Assembly (NCBI GenBank): GCA_029961685.1
Contig: JARWKL010000009.1
Span: forward strand, 18,099,237 to 18,163,236
DNA length: 64,000 bases
Direction of reading: 5' to 3'
From: Aristolochia californica
Lineage: Eukaryota > Streptophyta > Magnoliopsida > Piperales > Aristolochiaceae
The notes under the pieces are model-generated. The model had not been told where the DNA came from, did no database searches, and saw nothing but the letters and a program-made list of their open reading frames with translations. The stretch's first letter is position 1. Each line of letters starts with the position of its first letter. The translations under genes and the position numbers were made by a program. Positions 1 to 12,600 of this stretch are shown piece by piece.

Positions 1-870
1 CATATTTTTGCATTGTGAATTTCCATTTTAGATGTGTACATTTTTCTTAAATCAAAACTTGAGTTTTTACTTTTTCTTTCATCTCGTGGACAAAAAAGAG
101 AATAGATGACAACGAAATGAAAATTTTAGACTTTGTGTATGGAGAAAATTTAAAGAAATAACAAACGTAAGTAAAGAAAATTTATTCACACACCACAAAT
201 GAACACAAAATTTTTGTCATCCAAGTTTGGGAAATTCCACTAGTTCAACAACCTCAATAGATTGGAATTTGATAAGAAAGAGATTTTTCTACACATGCTT
301 TAAAAAATGGATATGCATGCTTGGAACATGTTAAAGATGCAAATGAGCTACGGATCCAAACCTTTTAAAAAGAATAACAAACCGCTCGTTGAATTCTCAA
401 GTGAACATGCAGTGGGATATTTAACGGAATCAAACAAGCCATTTTTTGCCCATTTACAAAAAGCTGACCTAACGATCATTGATGATTGTAAACTGATTTA
501 TCATGTGTAACGGGCCATATTTTTGTAAGGGATGACTTTTGTGTTGAGAACCAACATTCAGTTAAAATTCCCTCGCCTCCCCTTTTCCCGACGATTGCGA
601 AACCTGATTGATAAGAACTAAAAAGATGTTTAAATCCCTAAAAATTATAGAAAATTTTTGGAAATATCTCTCACTAGAATTTTGCATTGTGTATTTCCAT
701 TTTAGATCTATACTTTTTTCTTAAATGAAAACTTGAGTTTTCACTTTTCCCTTCATCTCGTAGATAAAACAGAGAATAGATGACAACGAAATGAAAATTT
801 TAGACTTTGTGTATGGAAAAAATTTAAAGCTATAAAAAACGTAAGTAAAAAAAATTTATTCACACACCAC
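1..870 (-). repeat. Satellite array, reverse-oriented segment (about 1.3 monomers)
   Basis: This stretch is the same satellite as the rest of the window, read on the - strand. The landmark GGATCC lies at 352-357 inside the reverse complement of the landmark context. The polypurine box appears as its pyrimidine complement near 570-590, and the complement of the ACTAGT block is near 239. It holds one full monomer plus parts of two others and is truncated by the window start. An open frame at 307-510 is the same antisense frame that recurs in the + array (for example 13505-13726) and is not called as a gene. The array presumably continues to the left in this orientation, which cannot be seen here. 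Confidence 0.95.
586..602 (-). other. CENP-B-box-like 17-mer (weak match)
   Basis: On the - strand this copy reads T-TTCG-CAAT-C-GT-CGGG-A. The core of the mammalian CENP-B box is NTTCGNNNNANNCGGGN. Eight of nine fixed positions match; the central A is C. Most + strand monomers have TTTG in place of TTCG (seven of nine), which is what CpG decay would produce. By a rough estimate, seven of nine is expected by chance about once or twice per monomer over both strands, so this is only suggestive. Confidence 0.2.
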
Positions 871-880
871 ATTCGATCCT
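865..880. other. Inversion junction in the satellite array (divergent)
   Basis: Up to about 870 the sequence follows the reverse-complement monomer, ending CACACACCAC. From about 872 it follows the forward monomer at the landmark (TTCGATCCTTAGGTCATTTG). The expected reverse continuation, AAATGAACAC, is absent. Monomer 5' ends face each other. The left arm breaks about 160 bp into the monomer and the right arm starts at the landmark. The arms can therefore pair as an imperfect inverted repeat (about 1-870 against 1035 onward) around a spacer of about 164 bp. A few bases at the join match neither side well. Confidence 0.9.
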
Positions 881-1990
881 TAGGTCATTTGCATCTTTAA
901 CATGTTTCAAGCATGCTTATCCATTTTTTAAAGCATGTGTAGAAAAATCTCTTTCTTATCAAATTCCAACCTATTGGGGTTGTTGAACTAGTGGAAATTC
1001 CCAAACTTGGATGACAAAATTTTAGTCTTCATTTGTGGTGTCTTAATAAATTTTCTTTACTTACATTTGTTATTGCTTTAAATTTTCTTCATACACAAAG
1101 TCTAAAATTTTCATTTCGTTGTCATCTATTCTCTTTTTTGTCTACGAGATGAAGGAAAAAGTGAAAACTCAAGTTTTTATTTCAGAAAAATGTACACATC
1201 TAAAATGGAAATGCAAAATGCACAAATATGGTGAGAGATATTTCTAAAAAGTTTCTGTAAGTTTTAGGGATTTAATCCACTTTTTAGTTTTTATATATCA
1301 GGTTTTGCAATCGTCGGGAAAAGGGGAGGCGAGGGAATTTTAACTGAGTGTTGAATCCCAACCCAAAAGTCATTCCTTACAAAAATATGGCCCGCTATGC
1401 ATGATATATCTGTTTAAAATCATCAATGATCGTTAGGTCAGCTTTTTGTAAATGGGCAAAATAATGGCTTGTTTGACTCGGTTAAATATCCCACCGCACT
1501 TTCACTTGAGAATTCATTGAGTAGTTTGTTATTCTGTTTAAAAGGTTTGGATCCATAGGTCATTTGCATCTTGAATATGTTCCAAGCATGCGTATCCATT
1601 TTTTAAAGCATGTGTAGAAAAATCTCTTTCTTATCAAATTCCAATCTATTGGGGTTGTTGAACTAGTGGAATTTCCCAAACTTGCATGACAAAACTTTTG
1701 TGTTCATATGTGGTGTGTGAATAAATTTTCCTTACTTACGTTTTTTATCGCTTTAAATATTTTCCATACACAAAGTCTAAAATATTCATTTCGTTGTCAT
1801 CTATTCTCTATTTTGTCTACGAGATGAAGGGAAAAGTGAAAACTCAAGTTTTGATTTAAGAAAAAAGTATACATCTAAAATGGAATTGCACAATGCAAAA
1901 TTATAGAGAGAGATATTTCCATAAGGTTTCTGTAATTTTTAGGGATTTAAACCTCTTTTTAGCTTTTATATATCAGGTTTTGCAATCGTT

Positions 1991-2010
1991 GGGAAAAGGG
2001 GAGGCGAGGG
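1991..2010 (+). repeat. Polypurine box of the monomer (representative copy)
   Basis: In an A+T-rich monomer this is the one G-rich island: GGGAAAAGGGGAGGCGAGGG, with a single pyrimidine in 20 bases. It sits about 440 bp after the landmark in every intact monomer I read. Main variants are GTCGAGAAAAGGGG and GTCGACAAAAGGGG at its left edge and GGCGAGCGAA at its right. The core GGGGAGGCGAG is kept in most copies. It is a candidate protein-binding, triplex-forming or imperfect G-quadruplex element. Function is inference only. Confidence 0.6.
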
Positions 2011-5000
2011 AATTTTAACTGAGTGTTGAATCCCAACCCCAAAGTCATTCCATACAAAATATGGCCCGTTACACATGACAAATCAGTTTACAATCATCAA
2101 TGATCGTTAGGTCAGCTTTTTGTAAATGGGCAAAATAATGGCTTGTTTGACTCGGTTAAATATCCCACCGCACGTTCACTTGAGAATTCAATGAGCGGTT
2201 TGTTATTTTTTTTGAAAGGTTTGGATCCATGGGTCTTTTGCATCTTTAACATGTTCCAAGCATGCATATCCATTTTTTAAAGCATGTGTAGAAAAATCTC
2301 TTGATTATCAAATTCCAATGTATTGAGGTTGTTGAACTAGTGGAATTTCCAAAACTTGGATGACAAAACTTTTGTGTTCATTTGTGGTGTGTGACTAAAT
2401 TTTCTTTACTTACGTTTGTTATTGCTTTAAATTTTCTCTGTACACAAAGTCTAAAATTTTCATTTCGTTGTCATCTATTCTCTTTTTTGTCTACGAGATG
2501 AAGGAAAAAGTGAAAACTCAAGTTTTGATTTTAAAAAAATGTACACATCAGAAATGGAAATGCATAATGCACAAATATGGAGAGATATTTCCAAAAAGTT
2601 TCTGTAATTTTTAGGGATTTAAACTTCTTTTTAGTTTTTATATATCAGGTTTTGCAATCGTCGAGAAAAGGGGAGGCGAGCGAATTTTAAGTGAGTGTTG
2701 AATCCCAACAAAAAGTCATTCGTTACAAATATATGGCCCGTTACGCATGATAAATCAGTTTACAATTATCAATGATCGTTAGGTCAGCTTTTTGTAAATG
2801 GGCAAAATAATGGCTTGTTCTACTCGGTTAAATATCCCACCGCACGTTCACTTGATAATTTAATGAGATGTTTTTTATTCTTTTTGAAAGATTTGGATCC
2901 ATAGGTCATTTGCATATTTAACATGTTTCAAGCATGCATATCAATTTTTTAAAGCATGTGTAGAAAAAATTCTTTCTTATCAAATTCCAACCGCTTGGGG
3001 TTGTAGAACTAGTGGAATTTCCAAAACTTGGATGACAAAACTTTTGTCTTCATTTCTGGTGTGTGAGTAAATTTTCTTTACTTACGTTTGTTATTGTTTT
3101 AAATTTTCTCCATACACAAAGTCTAAAATTTTCATTTCGTTGTCATCTATTCTCTTTTTTTTTTCCAACGAGATGAAGGAAAAAGTGAAAACTCAAGTTT
3201 TGATTTAAGAAAAATGTACACATCTAAAATGGAAATGCACAATGCAAAAATATGGACAGAGATATTTCCAAAAAGTTTCTGTAATTTTTAGGGATTTAAA
3301 CCTCTTTTTAGTTTTTATATATCAAGTTTTGCAATCGTCGGGAAAAGGGGAGGCGAGGGAATTTTAACTGAGTGTTGAATCCCAACCAGAAAGTCATTCC
3401 TTACAAAAATATGGTCCGTTACGCATGATAATTCACTTTACAATCATCAATAATCGTTAGGTCAGCTTTTTGTAAATGGGCAAAATAATGGCTTGTTAGA
3501 CTCGGTTAAATATCCCACCGCACGTTCACTTGAGAATTTAATAAGAAGTTTTATATTCGTTTTGAAAGGTTTGGATCAATATGTCATTTGCATCTTTGAC
3601 TTGTTTAAAGCACGGATATCTATTTTTTAAAGCATGTGTAGAAAAATCTCTTTCTTATCAAATTCCAACCTAATGGGGTTGTTGAACTAGTGGAATTTCC
3701 CAAACTTGGATGACAAAACTTTTGTCTTCATTTGTGGTGTGTGAATAAATTTTATTTACCTACGTTTGTTATTGCTTTAAATTTTCTCCATACACAAAGT
3801 CGAAAATTTTCATTTCGTTGTCTTCTATTCTCTTTTTTGTCTACGAGATGAAGGAAAAAGTGAAAACTCATGTTTTGATTTACGAAAAAAGTATACATCT
3901 AAAATGGAAATAAACAATGGAAAATTATAGAGAGAGATATTTCCAAAAAGTATCAGTAATTTTTAAGGGATTTAAAACTCTTTTTAGTTTTTATATATCA
4001 GGTTTTGTAATCGTCGGGAAAAGGGGAGGCGAGGAAATTTTAACTGAGTGTTAAATCCCAACCCAAAAGTCATTCCTCACAAAAATTTACGCATGATAAA
4101 TCAGTTTGCAATCATCAATGATCGTTAGGTCAGCTTTTTGTAAATGGGCAAAATAATGGCTTGTTTGGCTCGGTTAAATATCCCACCGCACGTTCACTTG
4201 AGAATTTAATGAGAAGTTTTTTATTGTTTTTGAAAGGTTTGGATCCATAGGTCATTTGCATCTTTAACATGTTTCAAGCATGCATATCCATTTTTTAACG
4301 CATGTGTAGAAAAATCTCTTTCTTATCAAATTCCAACCTATTGGGGTTGTTGAACTAGTGGAATTTTCCAAACTTGGATGACAAATATTTGTCTTCATTT
4401 GTGGTGTGTGAATAAATTTTCTTTACTGACGTTTGTTATTGCTTTAAATTTTCTCCATACACAAAGTCTAAAATTTTCATTTCGTTGTCATCTATTCTCT
4501 ATTTTGTCTACGAGATGAAGGAAAAAATGAAAACTCAAGTTTTGATTAAAGAAAAATGTACATATCTAAAATGGAAATGCACAATGCACAAATATAGAGA
4601 GAGATATTACCAAATTTTTTTTGTAATTTTTAGGGATTTAAACCTCTTTTTACTTTTTATAAATCAGGTTTTGCAATCGTCGGGAAAAGGGCAGGCGAGG
4701 GAATTTTAACTGAGTGTTGAATCCCAACCCAAAAGTCATTCCTTACAAAAATATGGCCCGTTACCCATGATAAATCAGTTTACAATCATCAATGATCTTT
4801 AGGTCAGCTTTTTGCAAATGGGCAAAATAATGGGTTGTTTGACTCGGTTAAATATCCCACCGCACTTTCACTTGAGAATTCTTTGAGCGGTTTGTTATTC
4901 TATTTAAATGGTTTGGATCCATAGGTCTTTTGCATCTTTAACATGTTCCAAGCATGCATATCCATTTTTTAAAGCATGTGTAGAAAAATCTCTTTCTTAT

Positions 5001-5588
5001 CAAATTCCAATCTATTGGGTTGTTAAACAAGTGGAATTTCCCAAACTTGGATGACAAAACTTTTTTGTTCATATGTGGTGTGTGAATAAAGTTTCCTTAC
5101 TTACGTTTTTTATTGCTTTAAATTGTTACCATACACAAACTCTAAAATTTTCATTTCATTGTCATCTATTCTTTGTTTTGTCTACGAGATGGTGGGAAAA
5201 GTGAAAACTCAAGTTTTGATTTAAGAAAAAAGTATAGATCTAAAATGGAAATGCACAATGCAAAATTATAGAGAGAGACATTTCCAAAAATTTTCTGTAA
5301 TTTTTAGGGATTTAAACCTCTTTTTAGTTTTTATATATCAGGTTTTGTAATCGTCGGGAAAAGGGGAGGCGAGGGAATTTTAACTGAGTGTTGAATCCCA
5401 ACCCAAAAGTCATTCCTCACAAAAATATGGCCCGTTACGCATGATAAATCAGTTTACAATCATCAATGATCATTAGGTCAGCTTTTTGTAAATTGGCAAA
5501 ATAATGGCTTGTTTGACTCGGTTAAATATCCCACCGCACGTTCACTTGAGAATTCAATGAGCGGTTTCTTATTCTTTTTAAAAGGTTT

Positions 5589-6200
5589 GGATCCATAGGT
5601 CATTTGCATCTTTAACATGTTCCAAGCATGCATATCCATTTTTTAAAGCATGTGTAGAAAGATCTCTTTCTTATCAAATTCCAATCTATTGAGGTTGTTG
5701 AACTAGTGGAATTTCCCAAACTTGGATGACAAAACTTTTGTGTTCATTTGTGGTGTATGAATAAATTTTCTTTACTTACGTTTGTTATTGGTCTACGAGA
5801 TGAAGGAAAAAAAGAAAACTCAAGTTTTGGATCTAAGAGAAATGTACACATAGAAAATGGAAATGCACAATGCACAAATATGGATAGAGATATTTTCAAA
5901 AAGTTTCTGTAATTTTTAGGGATTTTAACCTCTTTTTAGTTTTTATATATCAGGTTTTGCAATCGTCGGGAAATGGGGAGGCGAGGGAATTTTAACTGAG
6001 TGTTGAATCCCAACCCAAAAGTCATTCCTTACAAAAATATGGCCCATTACGCATGATAAATCAGTTTACAATCATCAATGATCGTTAGGTCAGCTTTTTG
6101 TAAATGGGCAAAATAATGGCTTGTTTGACTCAGTCAAATATCCCACCGCACGTTCACTTGAGAATTCAATGAGCGGTTTGTTATTCTATTTAAAAGGTTT
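5589..6200 (+). repeat. Short monomer with 62 bp internal deletion
   Basis: At about 5790 the text passes directly from TTTGTTATTG to GTCTACGAGATGAAGG. The normal segment between them, covering the ACACAAAGTCTAAAATTTTC and TTTCATTTCGTTGTC blocks, is missing. The interval is 612 bp instead of 675. Both flanks carry a TTG-type microhomology at the break, which fits slippage or end joining. Confidence 0.9.
5656..5671. repeat. Short dyad AGAAAGA-TC-TCTTTCT (representative copy)
   Basis: A perfect 7 bp inverted repeat around a 2 bp centre lies about 70 bp after the landmark. It is intact in monomers with GAAAGATCTC (for example 5589, 8897, 10917, 17643, 22370, 27091) and broken in those with GAAAAATCTC or GAAATATCTC. 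It could be a dimeric protein site, but purine-pyrimidine bias makes such dyads common by chance. Confidence 0.35.
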
Positions 6201-6649
6201 GGATCCATAGTTCATTTTCATCTTTAACATGTTCCAAGCATGCATATCCATTTTTTCAAGCATGTGTAGAAAAATCTCTTTCTTATCAAATTCCAATCTA
6301 TTGGGGTTGTTGAACTAGTGGAATTTCCCAAACTTGGATGACAAAACTTTTGTCTTCATTTGTGGTGTGTGAATAAATTTTCCTTACATTTTTTATTGCT
6401 TTAAATTTTTTCCATACACAAAGTCTAAAATTTTCATTTCGTTCTCATCTATTCTCTGTTTTGTCTACGAGATGAAGGGAAAAGTGAAAACTCAAGTTTT
6501 GATTTAAGAAAAAAGTATACATCAAAAATGGAAATTCACAATGCAAAATTATAGAAAGACATATTTCCAAAAAGTTTCTGTAATTTTTAGGGATTTAAAC
6601 CTCTTTTTAGTTTTTATATATCAGGTTTTGCAATCGTCGGGAAAAGGGG

Positions 6650-9600
6650 AGGCAAGGGAATTTTAATTGAGTATTGAATCCCAACCCAAAAGTCATTCCT
6701 CACAAAAATATGGCCCGTTACGCATGATAAATCAGTTTACAATCATCAATAATCGTTAGGTCAGCTTTTTGTAAAAGGGCAAAATAATGGCTTGTTTGAC
6801 TCGGTTAAATATCCCACCGCACGTTCACTTGAGAATTTAATGAGAAGTTTTTTATTCTTTTTGAAAGGTTTGGATCCATAGGTCATGTGCATCTTTAACT
6901 TGTTTTAAGCATGCTTATCCATTTTTTAAAGCATGTGAAGAAAAATCTCTTTCTTATAAAATTCCAACCTCTTGGGGTTGTTGAACTAGTGGAATTTCCC
7001 AAACTTGAATGACAAAACTTTTGTCTTCATTTTTGGTGTGTGAATAAATTTTCTTTACTTACGTTTGTTATTGCTTTAAATTTTCTCCATACACAAAGTC
7101 TAAAATTTTCATTTCGTTGTCATCTGTTCTCTTTTTTTTCTACGAGATGAAGAAAAAAGTGAAAACTCAAGTTTTGATTTAAGAAAAATGTACATATCTA
7201 AAATTGAAATGCACAATGCACAAATATATAGAGAGATATTTCCAAAAAGTTTCTGTAATTTTTAGGGATTTAAACTTCTTTTTAGTTTTTATTTATCAGG
7301 TTTTGCAATCGTCGGGAAAAGGGGAGGCGAGGGAATTTTAACTGAGTGTTGAATCCCCACCCAAAAGTCATTCCTTACAAAAATTTTGCCCGTTACGCAT
7401 GATAAATCAGTTTACAATCATCAATGATCGTTAGGTCAGCTTTTTGTAAATGGGCAAAATAATGGCTTGTTTGACTCGGTTAAATATCCCGCCGCACTTT
7501 TACTTGAGAATTCATTGAGCGGTTTGTTATTCTGTTTAAAAAGTTTGGATCCATAGGTTATTTGCATCTTTAACATGTTCCAAGCATGCATATCCATTTT
7601 TTAAAGCATGTGTAGAAAAATCTCTTTCTTATCAAATTTCGATCTATTGGGGTTGTTGAACTAGTGGAATTTCCCAAACTTGCATGACAAAACTTTTGTG
7701 TTCATATGTGGTGTGTGAATAAATTTTACTTACTTACGTTTTTTATTGCTTTAAATTTTTTCCACACACAAAGTCTAAAATTTTGATTTCGTTGTCATCT
7801 ATTCTCTCTTTTGTTTACGAGATGAAGAGAAAAGTGAAAACTCAAGTTTTGATTTAAGGAAAAAGTATACATCTAAAATGGAAATGCACAATGCAAATTT
7901 ATAGAGAGACATATTTCCAAAAGGTTTCTGTAATTTTTAGGGATTGAAACCTCTTTTTAGTTTTTATATATCAGGTTTTGCAATCGTCGGGAAAAGGGGA
8001 GGCGAGGGAATTTTAACTGAGTGTTGAATCCCAACCCAAAAGTCATTCCTTACAAAAATTTTGCCCGTTACGCATGATAAATCAGTTTACAATCATCAAT
8101 GATCGTTAGGTCAGCTTTTTGTAAATGGGCAAAATAATGGCTTGTTTGACTCAGTTAAAAATCCCACCGCACTTTCACTTGAGAATTCATTGAGCGGTTA
8201 GTTATTCTATTTAAAAGGTTTGGATCCATAGGTCATTTGCATCTTTAACATGTTCCAAGCATGCATATCCATTTTTTCAAGCAAGTGTAGAAAAACCTCT
8301 TTCTTATCAAATTCCAATCTATTGGGGTTGTTTAACCAGTGGAATTTCCCAAACTTGGATGACAAAACTTTTGTCTTCATTTGTGGTGTGTGAATAAATT
8401 TTCCTTCCTTACGTTTTTTATTGCTTTAAACTTTTTCCATACACAAAGTCTAAAATTTTCATTTCGTTGTCATCTATTCTCAGTTTTATCTACGAGATGA
8501 AGGGAAAAGTGAAAACTCAAGTTTTTATTTATGAAAAAAGTATACATCTAAAATGGAAATTCATAATGCAAAATTAAAGAAAGACATATTTCGAAAAAGT
8601 TTCTGTAACTTTTAGGGATTTAAACCTCTTTTTAGTTTTTATATATCAGGTTTTGCAATCGTCGGGAAAAGGGGAGGCGAGGGAATTTTAACTAAGTGTT
8701 GAATCCCAACCCAAAAGTCATTCCCAACAGAAATATGGCCTGTTACGCATGATATATCAGTTTACAATCATCAATGATCATTAGGTCAGCTTTTTGTAAA
8801 TGGGCAAAATAATGGCTTGTTTGACTCGGTTAAATATACCACCGCACGTTCACTTGAGAATTCAATGAGTGGTTTGTTATTCTTTTTAAAAGGTTTGGAT
8901 CCATAGGTCATTTGCATCTTTAACATGTTCCAAGCATGCATATCCATTTTTAAAGCATGTGTAGAAAGATCTCTTTCTTATCAAATTCCAATCTATTGAG
9001 GTTGTTGAACTAGTGGAATTTCCCAAACTTGGATGACAAAACTTTTGTGTTCATATGTGGTGTGTGAATAAATTTTCTTTACTTACGTTTGTTATTGCTT
9101 TAAATTGTCTCCTGACACAAAGTCTAAAATTTTCATTTTGTTGTCATCTATTCTCATTTTTGTCTACGAGATGAAGAAAAAAGTGAAAACTCAAGTTTTG
9201 ATTTAAGAAAAATGTACATATCTAAAATTGAAATGCACAATGCACAAATATAGAGAGAGATATTTCCAAAAAGTTTCCGTAATTTTTAGGGATTTAAACC
9301 TCTTTTTAGTTTTTATATATCAGGTTTTGCAATCGTCGGGAAAGGGGGAGGCGAGGGAATTTTAACTGAGTGTTGAATCCCAACCCAAAAGTCATTCCTT
9401 ACAAAAATTTTGCCCGTTATGCATGATAAATCAGTTTACAATCATCAATGATCGTTAGGTCAGCTTTTTGTAAATGGGCAAAATAATGGCTTGTTTGACT
9501 CGGTTAAATATCCCACCGCACTTTTACTTGAGAATTCATTGAGCGGTTTGTTATTCTGTTTAAAAGGTTTGGATCCATAGGTTATTTGCATCTTTAACAT

Positions 9601-12600
9601 GTTCCAAGCATGCATATCCATTTTATAAAGCATGTGTAGTAAAATCTCTTTCTTATCAAATTCCGATCTATTGGGGTTGAACTAGTGGAATTTCCCAAAC
9701 TTGCATGACAAAACTTTTGTGTTCATATGTGGTGTGTGAATAAATTTTCCTTACTTATGTTTTTTATTGCTTTAAATTTTTACCACACACAAAGTCTAAA
9801 ATTTTGATTTCGTTGTCATCTATTCTCTATTTTGTTTACGAGATGAAGGGAAAAGTGAAAACTCAAGTTTTGATTTAAGAAAAAGGTATAAATCTAAAAT
9901 GGAAATACACAATGCAAATTTATAGAGAGACATATTTCCAAAAGGTTTCTGTAATTTTTAGGGATTTAAATCTCTTTTTAGTTTTTATATATCAGGTTTT
10001 GCAATCGTCGGGAAAAGGGGAGGCGAGGGAATTTTAACTGAGTGTTGAATCCCAACCCAAAAGTCATTCCTTACAAAATTTTGCTCGTTACGCATGATAA
10101 ATCAGTTTACAATCATCAATGATCGTTAGGTCAGCTTTTTGTAAATGGGCAAAATAATGGCTTGTTTGACTCGGTTAAATATCCCACCGCACTTTCACTT
10201 GAGAATTCATTGAGAGGTTAGTTATTCTGTTTAAATGGTTTGGATCCATAGGTCTTTTGCATCTTTAACATGTTCCAAGCATGCATATCCATTTTTTCAA
10301 GCAAGTGTAGAAAAATCTCTTTCTTATCAAATTCCAATCTATTGGTGTTGTTGAACTAGTGGAATTTCCCAAACTTGGATGACAAAACTTTCGTCTTCAT
10401 TTGTGGTGTGTGAATAAATTTTCCTTACTTACATTTTTTATTGCTTTAAATTTTTTCCATACACAAAGTCTAAAATTTTCATTTCGTTCTCATCTATTCT
10501 CTGTTTTGTCTACGAGATGAACGGAAAAGTGAAAACTCAAGTTTTGATTTAAGAAAAAAGTATACATCAAAAATGGAAATTCACAATGCAAAATTATAGA
10601 AAGACATATTTCCAAAAAGTTTCTGTAATTTTTAGGGATTTAAACCTCTTTTTAGTTTTTATATATCAGGTTTTGCAATCGTCGGGAAAAGGGGAGGCGA
10701 GGGAATTTTAACTGAGTGTTGAATCCCAACCCAAAAATCAGTCCTTACAAAAATATGGCCCGTTACGCATGATATATCAGTTTACAATCATCAATGATCG
10801 TTAGGTCAGCTTTTTGTAAATGGGAAAAATAATGGCTTGTTTGACTCGGTTAAATATCCCACCGCACGTTCACTTGAGAATTCAATGAGTGGTTTGTAAT
10901 TCTTTTTAAAAGGTTTGGATCCATAGGTCATTTGCATCTTTAACATGTTCCAAGCATGCATATCCATTTTTTAAAGCATGTGTAGAAAGATCTCTTTCTT
11001 ATCAAATTCCAATCTATTGAGGTTGTTGAACTAGTGAAATTTCCCAAACTTGGATGACAAAACTTTTGTGTTCATTTGTGGTGTGTGAATAAATTTTCTA
11101 TACTTACGTTTGTTATTGCTTTAAATTTTCTCCAGACACAAAGTCTAAAATTTTCATTTTGTTGTCATCTATTCACTTTTTTGTCTACGAGATGAAGAAA
11201 AAAGTGAAAACTCAAGTTTTGGATTTAAGAAAAATGTACACATCTAAAATGGAAATGCACAATGCACAACTAAGGAGAGACATATTTCCAAACTTTTATG
11301 TAATTTTTAGGGATTTAAACCTCTTTTTAGTTTTTATATATTACGTTTTGCAATCGTCGAGAAAAGGGGAGGCGAGGGAATTTTAATTGAGTATTGAATC
11401 CCAACCTAAAAGTCATTCCTCACAAAAATATGGCCCGTTACGCATGATAAATCAGTTTACAATCATCAATAATCGTTAGGTCAGCTTTTTGTAAAAGGGC
11501 AAAATAATGGCTTGTTTGACTCGGTTAAATATCCCACCGGACGTTCACTTGAGAATTTAATGAGAAGTTTTTTATTCTTTTTGAAAGGTTTGGATCCATA
11601 GGTCATTTGCATCTTTAACTTGTTTTAAGCATGCATATCCATTTTTTAAAGCATGTGAAGAAAAATCTCTTTCTTATAAAATTCCAACCTCTTGGGGTTG
11701 TTGAATTAGTGGAATTTCCCAAACTTGGATGACAAAACTTTTGTCTTCATTTTTGGTGTGTGAATAAATTTTCTTTACTTACGTTTGTTATTGCTTTAAA
11801 TTTTCTCCATACACAAAGTCTAAAATTTTCATTTCGTTGTGATCTATTCTCTTTTTTTTCTACGAGATGAAGAAAAAAGTGAAAACTCAAGTTTTGATTT
11901 AAGAAAAATGTACATATCTAAAATTGAAATGCACAATGCACAAATATAGAGAGAGATATTTCCAAAAAGTTTCTGTAATTTTTAGGGATTTAAACCTCTT
12001 TTTAGTTTTTATATATTAGGTTTTGCGATCGTCGGGAAAAGGGGAGGCGAGGGAATTTTAACTGAGTGTTGAATCCCAACCCAAAAGTCATTCCTTCCAA
12101 AAATTTTGCCCGTTACGCATGATAAATCAGTTTAAAATCATCATTGATCGTTAGGTCAGCTTTTTGTAAATGGGCAAAATAATGGTTTGTTTGCCTCGGT
12201 TAAATATCCCACCGCACTTTTACTTGAGAATTCATTGAGCGGTTTGTTATTCTGTTTAAAAAGTTTGGATCCATAGGTTATTTGCATCTTTAACATGTTC
12301 CAAGTATGCATATCCATTTTTTAAAGCATGTGTAGAAAAATCTCTTTCTTATCAAATTCCAATCTATTGGGGTTGTTGAACTAGTGGAATTTCCCAAACT
12401 TGCATGACAAAACTTTTGTGTTCATATGTGGTGTGTGAATAAATTTTACTTACTTACGTTTTTTATTGCTTTAAATTTTTTCCACACACAAAGTCTAAAA
12501 TTTTGATTTCGTTGTCATCTATTCTCTCTTTTGTTTACGAGATGAAGGGAAAAGTGAAAACTCAAGTTTTGATTTAAGGAAAAAGTATACATCTAAAATG

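Larger units (their letters stand above)
871..6649 (+). repeat. Array block A: mixed monomers after the inversion
   Basis: Monomers start at 874 (landmark decayed to CGATCC), 1549, 2223, 2895, 3573 (GGATCA), 4241, 4915, 5589 and 6201. By the class of the segment before each landmark the order from 1549 is a, b, d-like, d, d, a, b, b. Monomer 5589 carries a 62 bp deletion. Monomer 6201 resembles the one at 10242. No higher-order period is evident inside the block. Confidence 0.88.

Noticed and set aside
307..510. Open frames reading MDMHAWNMLKMQMTYGSK and variants (also 13505-13726, 21581-21781, 22214-22420, 33050-33256 on the - strand)
   Set aside because: These are the antisense frame of the landmark region. 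They are open only in some monomers and carry no recognisable domain.
1966..1974. TATATA stretch (TTTATATATC) present in each monomer as a possible promoter
   Set aside because: Such stretches are expected in A+T-rich DNA. Nothing else marks a transcription start, so I did not list it as a regulatory feature.
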